Assembly: GCF_905171765.1 (NCBI RefSeq)
Contig: NC_053392.1
Span: 105,946,220 to 106,010,219 of the forward strand
Direction of reading: 5' to 3'
DNA from: Bufo bufo
Lineage: Eukaryota > Chordata > Amphibia > Anura > Bufonidae
DNA length: 64,000 bases
Below are positions 10,971-18,531 of the stretch, one piece after another (within the stretch, counting starts at the first letter, position 1; each line of letters opens with the position of its first letter). Under the pieces are notes generated by a model. That model made no database searches. It was not told the origin of the DNA and saw only the letters and a list, made by a program, of their open reading frames with translations. The position numbers and the translations under genes were made by a program.

Positions 10971-13151
10971 AGACACTAATTCAGAGGTTGCTCTACTACC
11001 TGGGTGTCCTGCCAGTGTGGAGTTATGGTGTTCTTTTAGTATCTCCAGGCGTAAATTTTCTGGCACAAACAGTTTACCCGAGGGGCAGGAGGCCGGGGCG
11101 TCCCCCTGAGCTTCCAACACCCTCCCATCTAAAACTGAGTGTAATGCAGAGACCACCACCCCCTTTTGCAAAATGGGCTCTGGTACCTCAACATCACCCC
11201 CTCCAGGAAAACTTCGAGACAATGCATCCGCCTTAGTATTTTTTGCCCCCGGGCGATAGGTTATTACAAAATTAAACCTAGTAAAAAATAACGACCACCG
11301 AGCCTGTCTAGGGGTGAGACGTTTAGCAGACTCCAGATATAATAAGTTTTTGTGATCAGTATTCACCGTGACGGGATGAACCGCCCCCTCCAAAAAATTA
11401 CGCCACTCCTCAAAAGTCAACTTAATAGCCAAAAGTTCCCTGTTGCCAATATCATAGTCCCTTTCTGCAGTAGACAATTTCTTCGAAAAGAAAGCACACG
11501 GACGCCATTCACCAGGGGACGGGCCCTGAGATAGTACCGCTCCCACCCCCACCTCTGATGCGTCAACCTCTACAATAAAAGGAAGCGAGACATCTGGCTG
11601 TACGAGAATAGGGGCCGAGGTGAATCTCTCCTTCAGAGATGCAAAGGCAGTTTTGGCTGCATGTGACCATTTGGAAAAATCGGATCCCTTTCGGGTCATG
11701 TCCGTCAGTGGTTTGACCACCAAGGAATAGTTCTTTATAAACTTTCTATAAAAATTGGCAAACCCCAGGAAGCGTTGCAATGCCTTCAGGTTCTCAGGCA
11801 GATCCCAGTCTATAATCGCCCAGACTTTCTCTGGATCCATGCGGAAACCTGAATCTGACAACACATACCCCAGAAATGGCAGTTCTTTTACGGCGAACAC
11901 ACATTTTTCTAACTTAGCAAACAATTTGTTGGCCCTTAATATCTGCAGCACTTGTCTCACATGGATCTTATGTGTATCCAGATCCGGGGAATAGACCAGG
12001 ATGTCATCAAGATATATCACAACAAATCTCCCGATAAGGTGACTAAAAATATCGTTGACAAAATGTTGGAATACCGCAGGCGCATTAGTAAGACCAAATA
12101 GCATGACCAGATTTTCATAATGCCCTTCCGGAGTATTAAAAGCCGTCTTCCACTTATCCCCCTCTTTGATGTGAACCAGGTTATAGGCTCCCCTGAGATC
12201 CATTTTGGAGAACCATTTAGCACCAGCAACCTGATTAAAGAGGTCGGGAATGAGAGGAAGAGGATAGGGATCTCGGATAGTTATCCGGTTTAATTCCTGG
12301 AAATCCAGGCAAGGACGTAGGCCCCCATCTTTCTTTTTAACGAAAAAGAACCCTGCAGCCACAGGTGAAGAAGAGGGTCTGATGTGTCCCTTAGCCAAAC
12401 TCTCCGAAATATAATCTTTCATAGCCTTCCTCTCCGGGCCGGAAAGATTGTATAACCGGGTTTTAGGTAGTTTTGCCCCAGGTAATAGATTAATCGGGCA
12501 ATCATATGGACGATGAGGTGGTAACCCCTGACAACCCTTCTCAGAGAACACATCCATAAAATCTGACAGAAAGGCAGGTAAAGATGTTACAGAGAGTGTA
12601 GAGCACCTACTACTCAAACAGTTGTCCTTACAATGTTCACTCCACTCCACAATGTCCCCGGCCTGCCAATCCACCACTGGATTGTGAGTCACCAGCCAGG
12701 GGAGCCCCAATACCATAGGAGCCGGAAGACCATCCAGGACATAACAAGAGATATGCTCTTTATGGAGGTCCCCTACCTGCAGATGGATATTATGGATGAT
12801 CTGAGTTAACTCTCTCTGAGTAAGAGGGGAGGAGTCGATGGCAAAAACAGGAATAGTTCTGCGTATCGGTTCCGGAGTAAAACCCAGAGCCTGAGCAAAC
12901 CGTGAATCCACCAAGTTGACCCCCGCCCCACTGTCCAAAAAGACGGAACAGATCTCAGTCTTATTGCCTGCCTCAACGGTAGCGGACAACAAAAACTGAG
13001 ACATGCGTATGGAGGAAACGAATACGCCCAGACTGTTATCCTCCGCACAATCTGGGGACTCTAGTTTTCCGGCGGCTCCTTTGTTTGTGGTCTCTTGGGT
13101 TCTGAGGGACAAACCTTTACAAAATGACCCCTCCCCCCACAACGAAAACAA
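10971..13151 (-). pseudogene. G3 pol (protease, RT, RNase H, integrase N-terminus)
   Basis: The aspartic protease motif is FLDSGAGVNLVD. RT carries the KKKDGG and YLDD boxes. RNase H has VEVDASEVGVGAVLSQG and NTDHKNL. The integrase zinc-binding start (KEHHNSTLAGHPG) is present; element homology stops after LVSRRF and the frame runs on into foreign DNA to 10860. Pol is in the -1 frame relative to gag, and the two overlap by 91 bases. No stop interrupts the retained part, so the only clear lesion is the 3' deletion. Confidence 0.88.
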
Positions 13152-13912
13152 ACCTCTGACCTACGGCGGAACTTAGGAGGATTCACCCGTCTAGTGGCGC
13201 CCCCTATTTGCATTGGTTCGACTGGATCATAACAAACCGATCCCTGCCCTATAGAGGCCTCTGTAAAATTTAATATTCTCTCCCTGAGTCGTCTGTCGAT
13301 TCTTATGGACAGAGACATAGCAGCCTCCAGAGACCCAGGGACCTCGTATACCGCCAGCGCGTCTTTTAATTTTTCAGACAACCCCTGGTAGAACTGATTC
13401 CTAAGGGCCGAGTCGTTCCATAACGTATCAGTAGCCCACCTACGGAATTCGGAACAATATAGTTCAGCAGACCGGTTCTCTTGCCGAAGTCTACGTAGCT
13501 TAGACTCAGCCAGTGAGACCCTGTCCGGGTCATCATATACGAGACCCAGGGCTTCAAAAAACTCCTCCACTGATCGTAAGGCCAGAGAGTCTGATGGTAG
13601 GGAGAAAGCCCAAGCCTGCGGATCTCCTTGCAGGAGAGAAATTACAATGCCCACCCGTTGTTCCTCACCGCCGGAGGATCTAGGGCGTAACCTGAAGAAC
13701 AATTTGCAAGCTTCTCTGAAGGTTACAAATTGGTCTCTCCCTCCTGAGAACCTATCAGGTAAAGCCACTTTTGGCTCAGGAGTACCTTGGTTTCCCGTAG
13801 CAACGGTGGAACCCAAGGATGGCTGCTGCTGCTGCAGCACTGTTGCTTTTAATCCTGCCACTTCAAGGGATAATCCCTGTAATTGTTTCACCAAAACCGT
13901 AACCAGATCCAT
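13061..13912 (-). CDS. G3 gag
   Basis: This is a capsid/nucleocapsid precursor of the Sushi type. I take the ATG at 13912 (MDLVTVLVKQLQGLSLEV) as the start, because the G2 and G4 gag proteins also begin at an MD dipeptide; an in-frame ATG at 13966 lies upstream. It contains REACKLFFRLRPRSSG, GDPQAWAFSLP and one CCHC knuckle (CFRCGGRGHFVKVC). The frame ends PPEN-stop at 13061. The heptamer GGAAAAC (minus strand, 13070-13064) sits directly before the stop, where a -1 shift would enter pol. It is close to, but not, the canonical XXXYYYZ pattern. Confidence 0.85.
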   Translation of the reverse strand: MDLVTVLVKQLQGLSLEVAGLKATVLQQQQPSLGSTVATGNQGTPEPKVALPDRFSGGRDQFVTFREACKLFFRLRPRSSGGEEQRVGIVISLLQGDPQAWAFSLPSDSLALRSVEEFFEALGLVYDDPDRVSLAESKLRRLRQENRSAELYCSEFRRWATDTLWNDSALRNQFYQGLSEKLKDALAVYEVPGSLEAAMSLSIRIDRRLRERILNFTEASIGQGSVCYDPVEPMQIGGATRRVNPPKFRRRSEVCFRCGGRGHFVKVCPSEPKRPQTKEPPEN

Positions 13913-13988
13913 AGTGGAACAGAAAAATACAAAGCAAAACAGCAAGCAAAAAAAAAGAAATGTCACTTTTTTTTTTTTTTTTTAAAAG

Positions 13989-13998
13989 GCCAGATATA
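13989..13998 (-). promoter_or_regulatory. G3 primer-binding site, self-priming type
   Basis: On the minus strand TATATCTGGC follows the LTR after one base. Its exact complement GCCAGATATA is on the minus strand within the LTR (14414-14405), roughly 30 bases after a TATATT box. Confidence 0.72.
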
Positions 13999-13999
13999 C

Positions 14000-14637
14000 T
14001 GTCACGACCGCTATCCCAGCAGCAGTCGTGTCGCACCAGACGGAGGGGAAGGGGGACCCTTATCTACGGATGGGAATAGTATGGCCACCCCTGACTAACC
14101 CTAAGCTGGCACCTGTCTGCCCTGATACCCTAGACGGGGTGTGAACCCGTGCGGCGAGCAAGATGCCTAAACCCTAACAAGCCTAGAGTGGGGAAAGGCC
14201 GATGGGAGCACTAGTCACCATCACTCATGTCTAGGAGAACAGCAGGGGAAGACAGCAACAAACAAACTATAGCAGAGATAGACTTATCCAGTCACGAGCA
14301 GAGAAGGCAATCCCAATCACGACAGTCCACGCCGGACAAGAGCTCCACAGCAACACCATCAAACGATCTCCTTCAAAGGTCAGAATAGAACTGGAAGTAA
14401 GGACTATATCTGGCAATGACTGCAAGTGAAACTGAAACTAATATAGTAGCTGGGAGTGGCAGACAGGACTCGCCTGAGAAGGATGCCTACAAACTCCCAG
14501 TCAGGACAAAAAGGTTCACAAGGCAAAACCCGGATGACATACCCTGAACCATGGAGCAAACTCACAAGCTATCGCGAGTAGCAAGTCACTGCGACCTTCT
14601 CCTCCCAGACCTGTCTGGATCAGTCACAGTCGTGACA
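14000..14637 (-). repeat. G3 5' LTR
   Basis: The 638-bp block is bounded by TGTCACGACC and GTCGTGACA. It is the only LTR left of this element. It contains a TATA-like box and the internal site that pairs with the primer-binding site. Confidence 0.85.
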
Positions 14638-15087
14638 GATCCACAGCCTCCTGGAACTCGATCATCAGGTCCGGGTTCTTTACAGCGGAAACCGGGGCTT
14701 TTTCAGCAACCTTTCCCATCACCTCCGGGATGCTCGGTAAGATAGGTGACTTGGTTCTTTGCTGCAGGGATGATTCTACAGCCTCCGAAGATTGATGGTC
14801 CACGTCTCTGTATGAGTTGGGAGACTTAAATCTCCAGCTGCTGCTCGGGGTAGACGTCCTCTCCGTCGATGGCCTTATCGTTCCACCTGGGACGCAGGTA
14901 CGCTATTCTTGCTTCTCTCCTGCATACACTGATCGCCAGAACTAAGGGAGGGGTGCAGAGGGTGGAGCTTTTATCACCTCGGGCCAGGTCAGTAACAAGT
15001 TCATGGAGGGCGTTCTCTATTTTTCCCGTTCCTGAAGGGGCGTATTCGACAGGTGCCTAGGTCGCCTTACAGGTGGCGCCGGCCCTG
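14638..15087. other. Unassigned right part of the hAT element
   Basis: No gene is visible. The block ends in the hAT right terminus GGTGGCGCCGGCCCTG. Confidence 0.4.
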
Positions 15088-15095
15088 ATTAAACC

Positions 15096-15257
15096 TCAAG
15101 GTGAAAAAGAAAAAAGGGGGTTCTCACTAATAGATCTAGTTCTCTTACTCTTGGTAGCGTGGATGGGGAGTCAGAGAAGGTATTTTTGTCGTTTACCTGT
15201 AGTACCCGATTTCTCCTTCCGCTAGACTCCGAAGTGTTTGTTGACAGTGGTGCAGGG
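15096..15257 (+). pseudogene. G4 gag-protease junction, up to the protease active site
   Basis: Coding resumes after the hAT insertion. The frame reads SSSLTLGSVDGESEKVF and RFLLPLDSEVFVDSGAG, aligning with the G2 region before and including its protease motif FVDSGAAVN. It stops in the middle of that motif, where X1 is inserted, and continues with VNLVNYQF at 18532. The protease frame differs from the gag frame across the hAT site, by either a -1 shift as in G3 or a decay indel. Confidence 0.82.
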
Positions 15258-16062
15258 TGTGGCGAAACCGACCTCGCCACTGGGTTTTGGAGAGGACTGG
15301 CTGCTGGCCTCTTGCCCCAGGATTATGGGCCATATACTAACTTTTAAACCCCTGAACCGATTCAAGTGAATTTTGGATAGGTTTGTCCCCAAGTTATACT
15401 GTTTAAATTGATGTTAGATATATGTATGGCCAATGTAAACTCACAAAGTTGTAACAATTTATAATAAGTGTAACTTGTCAGCTTGGGAGGAAAATGCTGG
15501 GTGTGTTTCTATTGTGCCATTGTCCCATTGTGTGTTTAAAGGGTGATGTCTGTCCTGTTGTCTGCACATGTGTATTGGTGACTTCTCTTTGTCTTGAGAG
15601 ATAATTGGATTACGCCTCGGGTGTCTCGAGGGCAGAGAGGAGGAAACCATGATGCATTGTGGGGATGTGTTGTGTCTGTGTGTCCTAAGTGCTGTTTATC
15701 TGTCCTATGTCACAGTCTTCATTCTGGTCCCCTAGGGGCGTGTACACCAGATGGGCTGTAGTTACATTGTATGTGTTGTTAATTACTGATTGGTTGTATT
15801 TCAAACCCCTGTGGGCAGTACTATGTTTGTGGTTTATGAATAAAAGAGGCTGTACGTGAAGTACAGTCAGACCACTGCTTGACCCTCAACACGGAGCCTT
15901 GTCTCGTTATTGGGGGGATCCGCTGTATGCTGTTAGAAGACCGATTGCCAGGATTGTATGCTTTTCCTGTTCGTCTGCTAGCAGCTATTCGTGAGGTTCC
16001 AGTTTGGAGTGCTACTTTGTATCCCGTTCGGAGATTGGAGGATTCCCTTGTATGCCGTTACA
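15258..16062 (+). repeat. X1 5' LTR
   Basis: The 805-bp LTR has AATAAAAGAGGCTG at about 15839, a combined TATA or polyadenylation-type signal. Over the first 765 or so bases it differs from the 3' LTR by only about four substitutions. The last 40 or so bases are very different from the 3' copy. Confidence 0.85.
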
Positions 16063-16085
16063 TTGGTGGCAAGCAGCGGGATCGT
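16063..16085 (+). promoter_or_regulatory. X1 putative primer-binding site
   Basis: Directly after the LTR end CCGTTACA comes T and then TGGTGGCAAGCAGCGGG. The TGG start fits pairing with a tRNA CCA end. I cannot name the tRNA. Unlike the Ty3/Gypsy elements here, I found no complementary site inside the LTR. Confidence 0.5.
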
Positions 16086-16152
16086 TCCTACAGCCCAGAA
16101 GGACAGCTACAAAGAAACATCATTCCCTGGAATTACAATTTGAGGGCAACGC

Positions 16153-17745
16153 ATGTCCCAGTACAGCGACCCTGACAGCACCAGAATGGAAACAGCAGTG
16201 GAGTACGATGAGGGTGTCATGGATGACCGAGATGCAGTCCGCAAAGGCATCTGGTACCAGGTACTGGGTATTGTGGAGTATATGCAGGACGAGAGACTCC
16301 CCACGGAAGACCAGCGGTTGCAGAAGCGAGTAGCCCTGCGGATGCCCTTCCTGGGAGAGCAGCCCTGGGAGGAATGGGTAAAGGAATTGGAACTCCTAGC
16401 ATGGCGGGAGCTGTGGCTGGAAGATGCCTACCAGGCGCTCTGGTGGTATGGGGCACAGTACCTACCCAGGACAGCTGAGCATGACAAGCCGGAGGGAGAG
16501 GAGTTTGATGGTCCTGGCTTGTTATGGGAGACCTTTTCAGAGCTGGAGTTTGGGAGCCCTACACAAGCCCGGTTCCATGATCTCTTGGAATGGAGGGAGA
16601 GCAGGTATGACTGGGACGACACTCATGAGATTGAGCAGGACCTGGTCCACCTGGTGATCCGGGAGATGGAGCTGGAACAGGGCTACCAGCAGCTGTTCCA
16701 CGCCAGTGAGAAGGCTCAGCAGGACAGTAAGGTGACAGACCCAGTCTCCATTCCCCAGCGGCAGTGTGAATTGCAGGGAATTGGGAGCCCAGTCTCCATT
16801 CCCCAGCGGCAGTGTGAAGTGCAGGGAGAGGAGAGCAGCGTCCTCCCTCCCCAGCGGCAGGCTGAGTTACAGGGGGCAGAGGTAGTAGTTCCTGCACCCC
16901 AGCAGCAGAGTGATATGCCGGGAAGGCAGTGTGAAATGCAGGGAGAGGAGAGCAGCGTCATCCCTCCCCAGCGGCAGGCTGAGTTACAGGGGGCAGAGGT
17001 AGTTGTTCCTGCCCCCCAGCAGCAGCATGATTTTTTGGGAATTGGGAGCCCAGTCTCCATTCCCCAGCGGCAGGCGGAGTTACAGGGGGCAGAGACAGTC
17101 GGTCCTGTCCCCCAGCGGCAGAGTGTCCAGCAGGGAATAGAGAGCCCAGTCTCCTTTCCCCAGCAACAGGACACTGTATTGGGAGCGGAGACGGTCGGTC
17201 ACCCTCCCCAGCGGCTGGAAGTATGTATGGGAGAGGAACTCGTTACCCCCTCTCCCCAGCGGCAGCTTAACGCACCAAGGGGAGACAGTAAAACCCACAA
17301 CCGTGCAGATGGGACCGTGGTCTCTGCACCTACAGCACAGGGGGTAGAGACAGTCGGTCTCCCCCTCCAACAACCAGGCTCCAACCAGGCTTCTTCCGTG
17401 GTAGCGCTGGCACCAGGGCAGAGTACCGCTGATACCTGCCCACAAAGCAACCTCCACTCCAAGCCAGGGAGCAACACAGAGACCGGGAGTACCAGCTTCC
17501 AACATAATCTTGGTGGACTCAATGGACAGAGACAGGCTACTAAAGTCAACAGGTCCAGTATTTGGTTGTGGGTGGGCTGCCAGACTAACTCAGGTACCGA
17601 CCGGCGTGAGGTCAGGTATCTGGTTAGTCTCCCCGGGGGGGGGGGGGGGAAGATGTGTGGCGAAACCGACCTCGCAACTGGGTTTTGGAGAGGACTGGCT
17701 GCTGGCCTCTTGCCCCAGGATTATGGGCCATATACTAACTTTTAA
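16153..17745 (+). CDS. X1 gag-like protein of unknown family, Gln-rich modular repeats
   Basis: The frame of 530 codons starts at ATG 16153 (MSQYSDPDSTRMETAVEY). Residues 1-190 are acidic and rich in Trp and Glu (PWEEWVKELELLAWRELWLED; LLEWRESRYDWDDTHEIEQDL), likely helical. Residues 195-400 hold about a dozen modules of 16-20 residues of the form P-QRQ--LQGAE or PVSIPQRQCELQG. The rest is Ser/Thr/Gln-rich and reads through the poly-G tract and about 90 bases into the 3' LTR before the stop. I see no zinc knuckle, protease, RT or membrane segment. A structural, gag-like role is inferred only from its place between primer site and polypurine tract. I do not recognise the family. Confidence 0.6.
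   Translation: MSQYSDPDSTRMETAVEYDEGVMDDRDAVRKGIWYQVLGIVEYMQDERLPTEDQRLQKRVALRMPFLGEQPWEEWVKELELLAWRELWLEDAYQALWWYGAQYLPRTAEHDKPEGEEFDGPGLLWETFSELEFGSPTQARFHDLLEWRESRYDWDDTHEIEQDLVHLVIREMELEQGYQQLFHASEKAQQDSKVTDPVSIPQRQCELQGIGSPVSIPQRQCEVQGEESSVLPPQRQAELQGAEVVVPAPQQQSDMPGRQCEMQGEESSVIPPQRQAELQGAEVVVPAPQQQHDFLGIGSPVSIPQRQAELQGAETVGPVPQRQSVQQGIESPVSFPQQQDTVLGAETVGHPPQRLEVCMGEELVTPSPQRQLNAPRGDSKTHNRADGTVVSAPTAQGVETVGLPLQQPGSNQASSVVALAPGQSTADTCPQSNLHSKPGSNTETGSTSFQHNLGGLNGQRQATKVNRSSIWLWVGCQTNSGTDRREVRYLVSLPGGGGGKMCGETDLATGFWRGLAAGLLPQDYGPYTNF
17632..17655 (+). promoter_or_regulatory. X1 polypurine tract
   Basis: CCCC is followed by a run of about seventeen G residues and then AAGATG, immediately before the TGTGGCG start of the 3' LTR. 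Its position and purine content fit the primer for plus-strand DNA synthesis. Confidence 0.7.
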
Positions 17746-18526
17746 ACCCCTGAACCGATTCAAGTGAATTTTGGATAGGTTTGTCCCCAAGTTATACTGT
17801 TTAAATTGATGTTAGATATATGTATGGCCAATGTAAACTCACAAAGTTGTAACAATTTATAATAAGTGTAACTTGTCAGCTTGGGAGGAAAATGCTGGGT
17901 GTGTTTCTATTGTGCCATTGTCCCATTGTGTGTTTAAAGGGTGATGTCTGTCCTGTTGTCTGCACATGTGTATTGGTGACTTCTCTTTGTCTTGAGAGAT
18001 AATTGGATTACGCCTCGGGTGTCTCGAGGGCAGAGAGGAGGAAACCATGATGCATTGTGGGGATGTGTTGTGTCTGTGTGTCCTAAGTGCTGTTTATCTG
18101 TCCTATGTCACAGTCTTCATTCTGGTCCCCTAGGGGCGTGTACACCAGATGGGCTGTAGTTACATTGTATGTGTTGTTAATTACTGATTGGTTGTATTTC
18201 AAACCCCTGTGGGCAGTACTATGTTTGTGGTTTATGAATAAAAGAGGCTGTACGTGAAGTACAGTCAGACCACTGTTTGACCCTCAACACGGAGCCTTGT
18301 CTCGTTATTGGGGGGATTCACTGTATGCTGTTAGAAGACCGATTGCCAGGATTGTATGCTTTTCCTGTTCGTCTGCTAGCAGCTATTCGTGAGGTTCCAG
18401 TTTGGAGTGCTACTTTGTATCCAGTTCGGGAGTTTGGTGTTCTGCAGTAGCTGTGCCTGTCTCTCAGAAAGAGGCTTATCGCCTGAACGGATTTTAACCC
18501 CTTGTCTGCGGAAACGGTCCGTTACA
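17656..18526 (+). repeat. X1 3' LTR
   Basis: The 871-bp LTR matches the 5' LTR closely until TTTGTATCC (about 18421). After that it has a longer and different end containing CAGTAGCTGTGCC and CCCTTGTCTGCGG before the shared CCGTTACA. Confidence 0.85.
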
Positions 18527-18531
18527 CAGGG

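Larger units (their letters stand above)
10971..14637 (-). mobile_element. G3: Ty3/Gypsy (Tf1/Sushi-type) element, 3' part deleted
   Basis: The minus-strand order is 5' LTR (14637-14000), gag, protease, RT, RNase H and the start of integrase. It then breaks at about 10971, so most of integrase, the chromodomain and the 3' LTR are missing. Retained frames are open, so it is younger than G4, in whose hAT insertion it lies. GATCC follows the LTR at 14638, but a target duplication cannot be checked because the other end is lost. Confidence 0.9.
8446..15087. mobile_element. hAT-type transposon inserted in G4 gag-protease, itself disrupted
   Basis: The left end CAGGGCCGGTGCAAGG (8446) and the right end, whose complement reads CAGGGCCGGCGCCACC (15087), are imperfect terminal inverted repeats. 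ATTAAACC flanks both ends (8438-8445 and 15088-15095) as an exact 8-bp duplication, the hAT signature. The G4 frame continues across the site once this block is removed. Inside are a minisatellite (8605-8935), unassigned DNA and the truncated Ty3/Gypsy element G3. No hAT transposase frame is recognisable. Confidence 0.88.
15258..18526 (+). mobile_element. X1: non-autonomous LTR retroelement with one 530-codon frame
   Basis: This complete insertion is flanked by the 5-bp duplication CAGGG (15253-15257 and 18527-18531). LTRs are 15258-16062 and 17656-18526, starting TGTGGCG and ending CCGTTACA. The interior of about 1.6 kb begins TTGGTGGCAAGC, a plausible tRNA-type primer site, and ends in a G-rich polypurine tract directly before the 3' LTR. 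It has one long frame (16153-17745) and no protease, RT, RNase H or integrase, so it must borrow these from another element. LTR style (AATAAA near the transcript part, 5-bp duplication) suggests a retrovirus-like relative, but that is inference. Confidence 0.88.

Noticed and set aside
14638..14642. GATCC as a target duplication for G3
   Set aside because: The other end of G3 is deleted, so the duplication cannot be verified.
15097..15130. Slippery A-run (GAAAAAGAAAAAAGGGGG) as the G4 gag-pol frameshift site
   Set aside because: The canonical heptamer is not in the gag frame, and G4 is too decayed to tell a shift site from an indel.
16217..17549. Antisense frames across the X1 coding region, Cys/Trp/Gly-rich
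   Set aside because: They are shadows of the modular repeats in the plus-strand frame, with no independent signal.
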